A stretch of DNA of 64,000 nucleotides from CAXBDP01 sp963974465 (GCA_049340005.1 JBMPIY010000007.1); one strand, 5' to 3'. Counted from the first letter of the stretch, positions 35,204 through 45,144 are shown. Numbers and translations: made by a program. Notes: a model not told the origin generated them from the sequence alone.

Positions 35204-35837
35204 AGAGATCAAAAAGAAAATGGAGGGACAAGAAATGAACGAGCTTTCAGTACCTACCAACATCAAGCAAATAGAAAAAAGCAAACTTCCCATACAAAAG
35301 GTCAGAAGAAGCATGAGAAGTGAGATTGCTACGCAGCTTGTCATTATTGTGCTATTTTTCACTGCACCCTTTATGATTCCAATGGATCAATTGGCAAAAG
35401 GTTTATACTTAATTTTACAATTTGTCACTGCTTTAATTACTTTACTGTATTTAGCCAAGATGACTTGGTTCCTGAATAAAACCAGTGATATAAGTGGTAG
35501 TAGTAAAGATACTGTAGTGGCCTTTATCTATGATTTAAAACTAACGCTAGAGGTATATAAGACTGCTGTTATTGCAGGCAGCCTTCTATTACCCATTTCC
35601 TTGCTTACTTTTTGCCTAGGAATCGGTAAGGTACAATTAAATACCCCAATGAGTAGAGAAGATATATTTCTCAAGCTCATCTCATTAGATATGAGTAATA
35701 CTAACCTGCTGATTATTATTTGTGGCTATCTCTTTATTGCTGCCATTATTTATTATGGTACTGTAAAATGGGCTGATCGGCTATATGGCGTACACGTGAA
35801 AAACCTTCAGACTACCTTAAAGGATTTTGAGCAATAA
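35193..35837 (+). CDS. membrane protein, probable anti-sigma factor
   Basis: 214 residues: a charged N-terminal cytoplasmic part (about 1-45) followed by four membrane spans. There is no recognised anti-sigma domain. The role is inferred from the 11-bp overlap with the sigma factor gene and from the soluble-then-membrane layout. Confidence 0.6.
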   Translation: MNFEEIKKKMEGQEMNELSVPTNIKQIEKSKLPIQKVRRSMRSEIATQLVIIVLFFTAPFMIPMDQLAKGLYLILQFVTALITLLYLAKMTWFLNKTSDISGSSKDTVVAFIYDLKLTLEVYKTAVIAGSLLLPISLLTFCLGIGKVQLNTPMSREDIFLKLISLDMSNTNLLIIICGYLFIAAIIYYGTVKWADRLYGVHVKNLQTTLKDFEQ

Positions 35838-36072
35838 TAAGTTTAGTCGTCAATAAAATTGCAGGGATAAATCTGCATTGCAAAAAAATATCATGAGGAT
35901 AAGTAAATTCTTAGGGATTTTGGGCCTAAGCTTTTCAAAAACAGTGAGTGGTATTGCTTTCTAATATTTTAATGAAACTCGCCGGAAAATGTAGTAGAAG
36001 TCATCCTTTCAATTTTCGCAAAGCAATAAGCCTGCACAAATCAATCAATCCGAATTACAAAATTTCATTGCA

Positions 36073-36450
36073 ATGAAACTACTTGAACTAATTATTAACA
36101 GAAAAAAATTGGAAATTAAAAGAAGCATATTAGGAAATGAGACAGTGTTTCTAGACAATAAATTAGTAAGTCGTAAACGGACTTTATTTGGCACTAGTCA
36201 CAATATCGAAATAGCTGGACAAAATTATGAGCTAAAATATGCAGTTAAGAGCGCTTGGAAAAAATTAACTGGACAGCCCACATTTCAAATTAACTCTAAT
36301 GGAGTATTATTGTCTGAACACAATATAAAAAATAGTTCATTCTTAACAATTCAATTTCTTATTGGACTTATTGCCACCTATTTCATGTATTTAATTATTA
36401 TGATGATAATAGAATCTGCAAAAAATGGGTTTGTTTACGATGCACATTAA
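36073..36450 (+). CDS. unrecognised small membrane protein
   Basis: 125 residues: a soluble region (about 1-90) with beta-rich repeats (FLDNKLVSRKRTLFGTSHNIEI) and one C-terminal span (FLIGLIATYFMYLIIMMII). No family is recognised. It stands alone between intergenic regions. Confidence 0.6.
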   Translation: MKLLELIINRKKLEIKRSILGNETVFLDNKLVSRKRTLFGTSHNIEIAGQNYELKYAVKSAWKKLTGQPTFQINSNGVLLSEHNIKNSSFLTIQFLIGLIATYFMYLIIMMIIESAKNGFVYDAH

Positions 36451-36469
36451 AAATCATTAATGAATGTAT

Positions 36470-36573
36470 CGTCATGAGAAAGGTTTACGGATTCCAAATA
36501 ATCAAGGAAAATCCCTGCCTTCGGCAAGCAGACGTGCCATCTGTGCATTCTTTGAAATATGTGATTCTGATTA
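36470..36573. repeat. relic of a MITE2-type element
   Basis: GGTTTACGGATTCCAAATAATCAAGGAAAATCC...ATCTGTGCATTC...TGTGATTCTGA follows the right half of the family 2 elements with many changes. It is the only repeat seen in the 526-bp gap 36451-36976, which otherwise shows no gene. Confidence 0.4.
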
Positions 36574-36976
36574 TAATGTGTGATCTGCACATTCGCTGGA
36601 GTTAGACATCTCTTCCTAGATCAGAAAAGAACTTAGCGAAGCGATATCACGAATACCATTGAAAAATAAAAATAATGAGTAAAACGAGGTTGGTCAAATA
36701 AATTAAAAACAAATCTGCTGGACTGAAGCTCGCTTTTCGCCGACGACTTCCCTACATACTATTCAAGAAAATCTCAGCATTTATACATCATAAAAGGGAA
36801 ATTTTGTGCGCTCAGCAAATAATCATAAGGTTTGAATCATGAGAATGATTGCATGAGCTTAATAGAAAAAAGTAATCTGGCTAATCCACCATGGGTACAA
36901 AATAAGCTGGCAAGTCATTATTCAAAAAAGCAAAAAAGACCTTATATTGAGAAATTAACCATAAACGTACCTCCCA

Positions 36977-39376
36977 ATGAAAGCTAAACTGATTTTCAAG
37001 AAACTCAAATCTGGCTTTAAAAAACTCGTATCCTTACTAAGTCCTGGCAAAAAAGCCATGAAGGGGGCAGCTATAGGAATGTTGATTTTTGCTTGTCTTG
37101 TTTTTCTTATCCTCCCGCTAGAAATCATTCAGCCATTAGGATTCATTACCACTTTTGTTTTTGCAATAGGGTTATTCCTGATACTCATTTTAAGTGCATT
37201 ATTGATCAATTATTTGCTTAAAAAGCTTAATGAATTACCAACTTTATTTAAAAGAGCACTGTTTTTCACCATTCTGGTTACTTTCCTCAGTTTTGCAGGT
37301 GGCATGCAAATTACTTTGAGTTTTCTTGCGGCATTTATCATCCTTCCCGCATTATTAGGGGGTGGTATTTGGTTACTTATCAAGCGTGATTGGAAGAAAA
37401 ACACACTGCTCAATAAGATCTTAATTAGCGCGAGTACAGTTATTGGATTTGCAGGATTACTTACCATTTCAATCTGGTATTTCTATACAGGAAAAGACAC
37501 AGAAGCGCCAACGAATGCCGCTTACTTTGGGGAATCTATTCCTGAACCTTTACAGCTGGAAGACCCTTCAGCAGATGGTCCATATTCCTTTCAATACCTA
37601 ACTTATGGCAGTGGAAATGATAAAAACCGAGAAGAGTTTGCTGAGCAGGTAAGCATCAAAACAGACTCCGTAGATGGTAGTAATCTGCTTACTTCATGGA
37701 GTGGCTTTACCGGCAAATTGCGCACAAAATATTTTGGTTTTGATAAGGATGCATTGCCGCTAAATGCACGCGTTTGGTATCCCGAAGGCGAAGGGAATTT
37801 CCCGCTTGTGCTCATTGTCCATGGTAATCATCTAGCACAAGATTTCTCTGACGGCGGCTACGGATATTTGGGTGAGTTTTTGGCAAGTAGAGGATACATT
37901 TTTGCTTCTGTGGATGAAAACTTCCTCAATAGCAGTTTTTCTGATATCCCAAATGGCTTATCAGGTGAAAATGGTGCTAGAGGTTGGTTAATGCTGAAAC
38001 ATTTGGAGCAATGGAGAAAGTGGAATGCGGATAGTACCAGCCAATTTTACAATAAGGTAAATATGGATGAAATAGCCTTGATCGGCCACTCTAGAGGAGG
38101 CGAAGCCGTGGCCATTGCAGCATCATTCAATCGGCTTCCATTCCACCCGGATAATGGCTTAGAAAAGTTCGATTTCAATTTTAATATTCGCAGCATTGTG
38201 GGAATTGCACCGGTAGATGGGCAATATACACCGAGCAATGTCCCAACGCCGATCGAAGATGTGAACTATCTCCTATTGCATGGTTCGCATGATATGGACG
38301 TTCAATCGTACAGTTCTTTGAAACAATTTCACCGGTTAGAGTATTCGGAAGGTTTTGATGGGTTCAAGGCTGGCCTTTACATTTACAAAGCTAATCATGG
38401 GCAATTCAACACTACTTGGGGCAACAAAGATGGCGGATCGCCATACATCAATCTTTTCAACCTCAAGCAATTAATATCGGAGGAAGACCAACAAAAAATA
38501 GCCAAAGTATATATCGGAGCATTTTTGGAAACTACACTCAAGAAAAATAAAGCTTATCAACCGCTATTTGCAGATCATAGATTGGGAAAAAATTGGCTTC
38601 CGGAAAATATCTACTTATCGCAATATGAGCAATCAGGCATTACGTATTTGGCCAATTACGAGGAGGACATTGATCTATCTACCGCAACGATAGCGGGAGG
38701 AAAAATTGTTGCCGATAAGCTTAGCAAATTTAAAGAACAACTCATTAAAATGACTTATAGCAACCAAAGTAGCAAAGCCGCTTACTTAGGTTGGGATTTT
38801 TCAGAAACTGATACATTGATCGGAACTTATACAATCACACTGCCTGACTCAATGGTTTTAGATTCGATTAAACATGAGACTTTGGGCTTTTTATTGGCAG
38901 ATGCCGCTGAGGATGCATCTCATCCCAAAAAGAAATCGGCTAAGAATGAAAATGAGGAGGAAGAAGGCGAAGGCGATAACGCAAATGAAGAAAATAATGA
39001 AAGCCAAGAAGAAGAGGATGATGAAAGTGAGGAAGATGATAAAGATAAAAAGAAAGAGCCCATTGACTTTACCATACAATTGACTGACCAGAATGGGGAA
39101 ATAGTGAGTACCTTGCTAAGTGAATATTCATATCTGCAACCTCAAATTGAAAAGAACTTGATGAAGCTTGAATTTATGAGAAACAATCCAAATTCAGAGG
39201 CCGTATTTAGTTCCTTTTACCTCCCGCTTTCTTCTATTGGTGTGGAAAATCCATTTTTCGATTGGCAAAAATTGAGTAAGATTGAATTTATTTTCAATCA
39301 AAATAAAAAAGGTGTTATCATTCTTAATAATATAGGTTTGATGACAAATCCATTTACACCCAAACAAAATGATTAA
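36977..39376 (+). CDS. membrane-anchored alpha/beta-hydrolase-fold protein
   Basis: 799 residues: five or six N-terminal membrane spans (about 30-170), then an extracytoplasmic alpha/beta-hydrolase domain with LVLIVHGNH near 275, a GYIFASVDEN strand, and the nucleophile elbow LIGHSRGGEAVAIA near 365 (GHSRGG). It resembles chlorophyllase/cutinase-like hydrolases. An acidic, low-complexity insert (about 645-695, runs of Glu, Asp, Asn and Lys) breaks the C-terminal domain. Its substrate is unknown. Three GCGGGAGG octamers lie in it. The next gene starts 7 bp later, so they are cotranscribed. Confidence 0.8.
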   Translation: MKAKLIFKKLKSGFKKLVSLLSPGKKAMKGAAIGMLIFACLVFLILPLEIIQPLGFITTFVFAIGLFLILILSALLINYLLKKLNELPTLFKRALFFTILVTFLSFAGGMQITLSFLAAFIILPALLGGGIWLLIKRDWKKNTLLNKILISASTVIGFAGLLTISIWYFYTGKDTEAPTNAAYFGESIPEPLQLEDPSADGPYSFQYLTYGSGNDKNREEFAEQVSIKTDSVDGSNLLTSWSGFTGKLRTKYFGFDKDALPLNARVWYPEGEGNFPLVLIVHGNHLAQDFSDGGYGYLGEFLASRGYIFASVDENFLNSSFSDIPNGLSGENGARGWLMLKHLEQWRKWNADSTSQFYNKVNMDEIALIGHSRGGEAVAIAASFNRLPFHPDNGLEKFDFNFNIRSIVGIAPVDGQYTPSNVPTPIEDVNYLLLHGSHDMDVQSYSSLKQFHRLEYSEGFDGFKAGLYIYKANHGQFNTTWGNKDGGSPYINLFNLKQLISEEDQQKIAKVYIGAFLETTLKKNKAYQPLFADHRLGKNWLPENIYLSQYEQSGITYLANYEEDIDLSTATIAGGKIVADKLSKFKEQLIKMTYSNQSSKAAYLGWDFSETDTLIGTYTITLPDSMVLDSIKHETLGFLLADAAEDASHPKKKSAKNENEEEEGEGDNANEENNESQEEEDDESEEDDKDKKKEPIDFTIQLTDQNGEIVSTLLSEYSYLQPQIEKNLMKLEFMRNNPNSEAVFSSFYLPLSSIGVENPFFDWQKLSKIEFIFNQNKKGVIILNNIGLMTNPFTPKQND

Positions 39377-39383
39377 ATCCTAA

Positions 39384-40454
39384 ATGGATACTCTGGCCGT
39401 TATTATACTTTGTATTTCTATTTTTCCTACACTTGCATCTCTTATCAAATGGGACGATTGGTGGATTAGAATTTTTGATTTTCCAAGAGTTCAAATTGCT
39501 GTAATTCAAATAATTATATTATTTATCGCTATTTGGTTAATCCCATACTTTAGCCTTACATATATCGTATTATTTGCAGTAGCTGTACTGAGTTTTCTCT
39601 ATCAATTAGTGAAAATTTTTCCCTATACCAATTTAGCTCGTCAGCAAGTTTTGAGGTATAAGGGAAATGAAAAGTCTAATAATGTTTCTATTCTTGTAAG
39701 CAATGTATTAGAGACAAATCGTGATGCTAGCAAACTTTTGAGCTTGATAAATCAATACAAACCGGATATTCTTTTGACATTGGAATCGGACGATTGGTGG
39801 GAGGCAAAATTATCTTCGATCGAGAAAGATTATCCATATACGGTGAAAAAACCGCTTAAAAATTTGTATGGAATTCATCTGTACTCTAAGCTAGAGCTGA
39901 TTGACACGGAGATAAAGTATGTGGTTGATGATGAAATTCCATCTATCCACGGATATGTAAAACTGCGATCGGGCCGAAAGGTAAAAATTCATTGCTTACA
40001 CCCAACGCCTCCAAGTCCAACTGAGCGAGAAACTTCTACCGACAGAGACGCCGAACTGCTGATTGTAGGCAAAAATGTAGATGCGAAAAAAGAGCCCACA
40101 CTAGTTTTTGGGGATTTGAATGATGTAGCTTGGTCTAGAACCACAAGACTTTTTCAGCAGCTAAGCGGATTATTAGATCCACGAATTGGGCGTGGCTTTT
40201 ACAGCACCTTTCATGCTGATTATAGATTACTCAGATGGCCATTAGATCATATATTTTTGTCGCCTGAGTTCAAGTTAATTGAGATCAGAAGGCTGCCACA
40301 TATTGGTTCGGATCATTTTCCATTTTTTGCCCACTTACATTTGGTTGGACAATCAGATAATTTGGAAGAAGCTCCTGAGGTACTCGAAGAGGAGGAGGAA
40401 GAATGGGTAGAAGAGAAAATTAAAAAAGCAGAGCCATTGCAATACCATCTATAG
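39384..40454 (+). CDS. membrane-anchored endonuclease/exonuclease/phosphatase family protein
   Basis: 356 residues: three N-terminal spans (about 1-85), then an EEP domain with ILVSNVLETNRDASKLLSLI near 110, LTLESDDWW near 140 (acidic metal ligand), CLHPTPPSPTERET near 205, VFGDLNDVAWS near 240, and PLDHIFLSPEF...PHIGSDHFPFFAHL near 290-320. All catalytic blocks are present. Related proteins hydrolyse phosphodiesters of lipids or nucleic acids at the membrane. It follows the hydrolase gene by 7 bp and ends in an acidic tail. Confidence 0.87.
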   Translation: MDTLAVIILCISIFPTLASLIKWDDWWIRIFDFPRVQIAVIQIIILFIAIWLIPYFSLTYIVLFAVAVLSFLYQLVKIFPYTNLARQQVLRYKGNEKSNNVSILVSNVLETNRDASKLLSLINQYKPDILLTLESDDWWEAKLSSIEKDYPYTVKKPLKNLYGIHLYSKLELIDTEIKYVVDDEIPSIHGYVKLRSGRKVKIHCLHPTPPSPTERETSTDRDAELLIVGKNVDAKKEPTLVFGDLNDVAWSRTTRLFQQLSGLLDPRIGRGFYSTFHADYRLLRWPLDHIFLSPEFKLIEIRRLPHIGSDHFPFFAHLHLVGQSDNLEEAPEVLEEEEEEWVEEKIKKAEPLQYHL

Positions 40455-40544
40455 TTTAAGCCAAATCCATACAAGCAAATAAAATTTGACTAGCCTAATT
40501 TATTGAAAATAAGGCATGAAGGTGTATGAATTATCAAAAGCAAA

Positions 40545-40574
40545 TTTGGAATCAGATTTCTTTTCGTACCTTTG
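40545..40574 (+). promoter_or_regulatory. Bacteroidota-type promoter of the cold-shock gene
   Basis: TTTG (40545-40548), an 18-bp spacer and TACCTTTG (40567-40574) match the TTTG-N19-TAnnTTTG consensus closely. Transcription would start near 40581, giving a leader of about 97 nt, the length often seen before cold-shock genes. Confidence 0.7.
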
Positions 40575-40677
40575 TAAACGCAGATGTAATTTTCTGCGAA
40601 ATCCTCCATTCGTATTGGCTGAAAGATTAGTGGTGTCTTTGTGAAAATCGGTCAATATTCACCTTTAAAATTTGTTT

Positions 40678-41133
40678 ATGGGCAGATCGCAAGAAACATT
40701 CAGCAAGAAAGAAAAAGAGAAAAAGAGACTTCGCAAGCGCAAAGAGAAGGAAGAGAAAAAAGAAGAAAAGAAAGCCAATCAGCAGGAGCAAAGTTTTGAA
40801 GATATGATTGCCTACGTTGATGAAGACGGCAACATTACTTCTACCCCACCCGATCCTAAGAAAAAGAAAACTGTAGTAAAATCAGAAGACATTGTAATTG
40901 GCGTTCCTAAGCAGGAAGATCTAGAGCCGATGGAAACCATCAGGAAGGGCACTGTTACATTTTTCAATGATGCAAAAGGATATGGTTTCATAAAAGATCA
41001 TGAAACTCAGGAAAGTATTTTTGTGCATGCAAACGGCCTTACCGAAGAGATTAAAGAAAATAATCAGGTTACATTTGAAGTAGAAATGGGGCCAAAAGGG
41101 CCAAATGCTTTTGATGTGAAAGTAATTCGATAA
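40678..41133 (+). CDS. cold-shock-domain protein with lysine-rich N-terminus
   Basis: 151 residues from ATG 40678 (a TTG two codons upstream is less likely). Residues of about 1-45 are a Lys/Glu-rich helix (GRSQETFSKKEKEKKRLRKR), followed by a linker, and residues 85-151 are a cold-shock domain with KGTVTFFNDAKGYGFI and ESIFVHANGL (RNP1 and RNP2). This arrangement is standard in Bacteroidota. It should bind RNA as a chaperone. A promoter is visible at 40545 and a terminator follows. Confidence 0.92.
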   Translation: MGRSQETFSKKEKEKKRLRKRKEKEEKKEEKKANQQEQSFEDMIAYVDEDGNITSTPPDPKKKKTVVKSEDIVIGVPKQEDLEPMETIRKGTVTFFNDAKGYGFIKDHETQESIFVHANGLTEEIKENNQVTFEVEMGPKGPNAFDVKVIR

Positions 41134-41188
41134 GTAATAATAAATTGGCCAGGCATTAAAAGCGGGAGGTTGATTATTAGGCATTATA

Positions 41189-41228
41189 AAAGCCTCATTT
41201 GGATTCCAGATGAGGCTAATTTTTTGTC
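41189..41228 (+). terminator. terminator after the cold-shock gene
   Basis: AGCCTCAT (41191-41198) pairs with ATGAGGCT (41210-41217), followed by AATTTTTTG. A GCGGGAGG octamer lies just before it, at 41162. Confidence 0.8.
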
Positions 41229-41404
41229 TTTTTTTGTTGGGATATTTTAAAATCTGTACATAGCGCTGATGTAGTTTATTATTGATCCGCTCGTTTTGAG
41301 CATGATTCCTCAGAGCATTTCGGACTATTTGGCGGGAGGTTAATTGGTGCAATTCCATTATCTATGGTTATTTCGCTCATTACCCAATCCTAAAATCATC
41401 AAAT

Positions 41405-42370
41405 CTTAATTCAGACATTTGCGGTGAAAGCAGTTAATTCAAAAAAACAGAGAATATTGAAGAGGTGTTATTGGATTTGAAGAACAGTTGATGGTGGTCT
41501 TCTTATAGTTTCAAACGGTTGAGGCGGGAGGATGGTTTGTGCTTTGGCTTAACCCACGGCTGCACCGTGGGTTAATGATATTTCGCTCCGTTGGAGCTGA
41601 AAATCATAGTCTATCAAAAAAATCATTTTTAATCATAGTTCAGACAATTGCGGTGAAAGCAGATGATTCAAAATGCAGAGAATGTTGAAGAGGTGTTGTT
41701 GGATTTGAAGAGCAGTTGATAGTGGTCTTCTTATAGTTTCAGACGGTTGAGGCGGGAGGATGGTTTGTGCTTTGGCTTAACCCACGGCTGCACCGTGGGT
41801 TAATGATATTTCGCTCCGTNNNNNNNNNNNNNNNNNNNNNNNNNNNNNNNNNNNNNNNNNNNNNNNNNNNNNNNNNNNNNNNNNNNNNNNNNNNNNNNNN
41901 NNNNNNNNNNNNNNNNNNNTCAAAAAATCATTTTTAATCATAGTTCAGACAATTGCGGTGAAAGCAGATGATTCAAAAAACAGAGAATGTTGAAGAGAAG
42001 AGGTGTTATTGGATTTGGAGAGCAGTTGATGGTGGTCTTCTTATAGTTTCAGACGGTTGAGGCGGGAGGATGATTTGTGCTTTGGCTTAACCCACGGCTG
42101 CACCGTGGGTTAATGATATTTCGCTCCGTTGGAGCTGGAAATCATAGTCTATCAAAAAATCATTTTTAATCATAGTTCAGACAATTGCGGTGAAAGCAGA
42201 TGATTCAAAAAACAGAGAATGTTGAAGAAGTGTTATTGGATTTGAAGAGCAGTTGATGGTGGTCTTCTTATAGTTTCAGACGGTTGAGGCGGGAGGATGG
42301 TTTGTGTCATTCCATTAATCCACGGTTGAAACAATGGGCTATGGATATTTCGCTCCGTTGGAGCTGAGGG
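41405..42370. repeat. tandem array of a roughly 230-bp intergenic repeat
   Basis: Four units anchored at TCAGACA(A/T)TTGCGGTGAAAG: 41411, 41640, 41945 and 42177, spaced 229 and 232 bp apart apart from the step containing the N gap. Each has GGTTGAGGCGGGAGGATGG, a CCCACGGCTGCACCGTGGG perfect hairpin and TTTCGCTCCGTTGGAGC. The last copy is diverged at its end. An inverted diverged copy is at 18707. No gene is seen in 41134-42726. Confidence 0.85.
41820..41919. other. scaffold gap (100 N) inside the tandem repeat
   Basis: Exactly 100 N, so probably a fixed-size placeholder. By comparison with the neighbouring units only about 22-27 bp are missing if one unit spans it, or that plus whole extra units if the array was collapsed. 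Confidence 0.9.
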
Positions 42371-42726
42371 CTTGGGTTCTTGGTCGTTAAAAAAGAGAGT
42401 CAGATTGCAAATCCGATTTATCTGCGGTTCGACATTCAAATGTTGGACAGTTGGTGTATTGCAAAAAAATAATTAGATTCGTCTTGAGCTAATCGGCTTG
42501 TATAAAGGTACTAAAAAAAGTATGTTTACAAGGGAAATATAAAGGATCCTAACTATTTTAATTTAAGCAATGTAAGAAGATTTATATACAAATTACTTTG
42601 AAAGTATTTTTTTACAGATGTAACATTATTAGGCAAAAATTACAATCAAAAACAATAAATTGATTAATAGGTATCCATGACCTATTTGAATAACCACTAT
42701 ATTAAAAGAAATACCCTAATAATTAA

Positions 42727-43803
42727 ATGAGACTCGAACAATTAACATTTACAAGGTTTATTGCAGCAATTTCAATCGTAGTCTTTCATTATGGAACAAA
42801 TATTTTTCCATTTAATTTGGACGTCTTTTCGTTCATATTCCAACAGGCAAGTATTGGAGTAAGTTACTTCTTTATTTTGTCCGGATTTGTAATGATTATT
42901 GCTTACGGGCAAAAGAAAAGAATTCAATTCGATAATTTTATTAAAAGAAGGGTTTCGAGAATCTACCCGGTTTACTTAGTGGCCATTATATTACTAATGA
43001 GCTTTCAACTTATAATGAAAATTCCAATAGATTCTAATGGACTTATTTTTAATTTGACAATGATCCAAGCATGGATACCCGGCAAAGCACTCTCTTTTAA
43101 TTCACCTGCATGGTCTATATCTGTTGAAATGTTTTTTTACATATCCTTCCCTTTATTATTCAATTATTTTTACACTAAAATTGAAATAAAAAAATTATTT
43201 ATATACATAACATTAATATTTATAATAAGTCAATGTATTCTTCATTTTGTGCTTGGATCATCCTTCTATCAAGGTTTCCCTTCTAAAAGCCATGATTTCA
43301 TATTCTATTCACCATTAATGCATTTTAATGAATTCCTCGTCGGCAACATCTTTGGTCTTATTTTTATTAGAATGGGGAAATCAAAAAATACCGATTTGCA
43401 GATCATAATCTTGCTAATTGTATTAATAATATTATTAAGATTTAATTATGGCATTAATTACCACAATGGAATGTTGGCATTTATATTTGTTCCAATAATT
43501 TTTTTAGTATCATCAAATACAGGAATAATTAGTAAAATATTAAAAAATAAACATTTAGTATTTCTTGGGGAAATCAGCTATGGTGTTTATATTCTTCAAG
43601 TGCCTGTTTATAATTGGGTAGCAATGGTGTTAAAATATCTAAATATGAATAATTTAACATTTATTTTTTACGCTAGTTTAGCAATTTTAATTATTCTATC
43701 CGCAATTAGCTTTAAGTACATTGAATCACCAATACGAATAAGAATTAACAGTTTTCAATTTATTAATAAACCCAAATCCGTCGATAGTCAAAATTTCCAA
43801 TGA
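42727..43803 (+). CDS. acyltransferase family 3 membrane protein
   Basis: 358 residues with about ten membrane spans. The N-terminal LEQLTFTRFIAAISIVVFHY carries the conserved Arg and the catalytic His of acyltransferase-3 (OafA-like) proteins; FILSGFVMIIAYG and SPAWSISVEMFFYI are further family blocks. It should O-acetylate or O-acylate a surface polysaccharide. It lies next to the polysaccharide locus but is separated from it by a transposase relic and three unrelated genes. Confidence 0.92.
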   Translation: MRLEQLTFTRFIAAISIVVFHYGTNIFPFNLDVFSFIFQQASIGVSYFFILSGFVMIIAYGQKKRIQFDNFIKRRVSRIYPVYLVAIILLMSFQLIMKIPIDSNGLIFNLTMIQAWIPGKALSFNSPAWSISVEMFFYISFPLLFNYFYTKIEIKKLFIYITLIFIISQCILHFVLGSSFYQGFPSKSHDFIFYSPLMHFNEFLVGNIFGLIFIRMGKSKNTDLQIIILLIVLIILLRFNYGINYHNGMLAFIFVPIIFLVSSNTGIISKILKNKHLVFLGEISYGVYILQVPVYNWVAMVLKYLNMNNLTFIFYASLAILIILSAISFKYIESPIRIRINSFQFINKPKSVDSQNFQ

Positions 43804-43904
43804 CGGTCATTAGAAAGTTTGTTTTGTAAGTAACTGATTCTATTTATTTTGAGAGGATTCTTTTCACTGAATTTCTTCTGCTTTTATGATAAGATTTTCT
43901 TACG

Positions 43905-44099
43905 GTGTTGAAGCCTATAAAATTTGAATTTACTGAAAAAGAAGTTCCCCCTTGGACAGTAATGGCTTTGCTGGGTAAGATGCTACGCTCCATTGATTTT
44001 GAAACCGTACTGAGAGATCTTCCAGTCCCGACCCAAGGATCTCCACTGGGGCTATTCTCCCGAGTAGCTAATGAAACAGTTTCTTGTCATCGTTTGTAG
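43905..44099 (+). pseudogene. N-terminal relic of a transposase
   Basis: The frame LKPIKFEFTEKEVPPWTVMA then LLGKMLRSIDFETVLRDLPV and PTQGSPLGLF resembles the start of IS4/IS1380-type transposases of Bacteroidota and then breaks into unrelated residues. No inverted repeats or remaining ORF were found. Confidence 0.45.
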
Positions 44100-44122
44100 T
44101 GGGGTTTATTATTTTTAGTAAA

Positions 44123-44620
44123 TTAAAGAACACTTTTTTGGACCTCCTCAGCTGATAAACCAAACATTGGAGGAGTGGTTACATTAAGCAAATTTAGGTA
44201 TAGGTAAAGTTGTGCTCGATGATGGATTTCATGCTCGATTAACGCACGTAGCCATTTTCCTCCCGCTATTTTTGAGTTGTCGGGAGTAGTGTATTTTCTG
44301 TCTAGATCATCAGTGCTTAGACTAGAAATTATTGCAATGGATTCTGAGTGTAGGCGATTAAAATATTTCACTATGTTATCATATCCATCTGCCAATTCTT
44401 TTCCACAACCTGGATAACGATTTTTGCGACCCGCGATAATCTCAGCAAATAAATAACGCTCAATTGATGCAATATGCCTTATTTGATCTCCAATGGTGAA
44501 TTTTCCTTCCATATATGCAAAATCAATATGCTCAGCCGGAACAATTCTTACTAGACGGTTTGTTCGCTCTCTTATTCTTGAATAATAGTTTAGAAATGAC
44601 TGTATTGAGGTGATTTCCAT
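44123..44620 (-). CDS. DinB family protein
   Basis: 165 residues, four-helix-bundle DinB-like: FTIGDQIRHIASIERYLFAEI near residue 50 and WLRALIEHEIHHRAQLYLYLNLL near 130 supply the metal-binding histidines. Its function is probably a metal-dependent transferase, as for other DinB/YfiT proteins. It starts 1 bp after the thioesterase stop, so the two are cotranscribed. One GCGGGAGG octamer lies in it. Confidence 0.85.
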   Translation of the reverse strand: MEITSIQSFLNYYSRIRERTNRLVRIVPAEHIDFAYMEGKFTIGDQIRHIASIERYLFAEIIAGRKNRYPGCGKELADGYDNIVKYFNRLHSESIAIISSLSTDDLDRKYTTPDNSKIAGGKWLRALIEHEIHHRAQLYLYLNLLNVTTPPMFGLSAEEVQKSVL

Positions 44621-44621
44621 A

Positions 44622-45047
44622 CTATTTTGTTTTGTAATTCTTCAATGCAATCAAAGTTACCATTGCCGTTGCGCATAAGTTTTCAATTTCATTACTTCTC
44701 ACAAATACGTTAGAGGTACATACTGTTAATGTTCTGCCTGCTTTAACTACATTTGAACGTACTATAAGTAGGTCACCTTTCGCAGGAGCCAACAAGTTCA
44801 ATTTATATTCTACAGTTAATACTGATTCTCCAGGTTGCATCGTCGAGTATGCAGCATACCCACCAGCAGTATCAGCAATTGTTCCTATTGTTCCTGCATG
44901 AAAATACCCATTTTGTTGTGTCAAATTGGCGTTAAAAGGCAGGTGTATTTCACAAAATCCCATATCAATGCTTTTCAATTCTGCGCCAATATGTTTCATG
45001 AATTGCTGCTGATCAAAACTTAATCTAACCCTTTCTGCATTATCCAT
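44622..45047 (-). CDS. PaaI-like hotdog thioesterase
   Basis: 141 residues, a single hotdog domain: GFCEIHLPFNANLTQQNGYFHAGTIGTIADTAGGYAAYS (about 33-70), with the catalytic-region H-A-G-T-I-G-T-I-A-D, and VEYKLNLLAPAKGDLL near 82. It should hydrolyse acyl-CoA thioesters, possibly aromatic ones as for PaaI. It is cotranscribed with the DinB gene. Confidence 0.85.
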   Translation of the reverse strand: MDNAERVRLSFDQQQFMKHIGAELKSIDMGFCEIHLPFNANLTQQNGYFHAGTIGTIADTAGGYAAYSTMQPGESVLTVEYKLNLLAPAKGDLLIVRSNVVKAGRTLTVCTSNVFVRSNEIENLCATAMVTLIALKNYKTK

Positions 45048-45144
45048 ATAATTTTATTTATCCTTTAAAACAATTGAAGCGAACATTAAATACCACTAAT
45101 AGCCAATATATTTGCATTACTAACTTCAGCTTAAATACTAAAAT

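Noticed and set aside
38874..39083. Lys/Met-rich ORFs in both strands at the acidic insert
   Set aside because: They are shadows of the low-complexity acidic codons of the membrane hydrolase gene.
40921..41358. 145-residue minus-strand ORF
   Set aside because: It is antisense to the cold-shock domain and its terminator and has no recognisable domain.
41405..42370. CRISPR array
   Set aside because: Units are about 230 bp and tandem with no spacers; nothing like 24-37 bp repeats with unique spacers occurs in the window.
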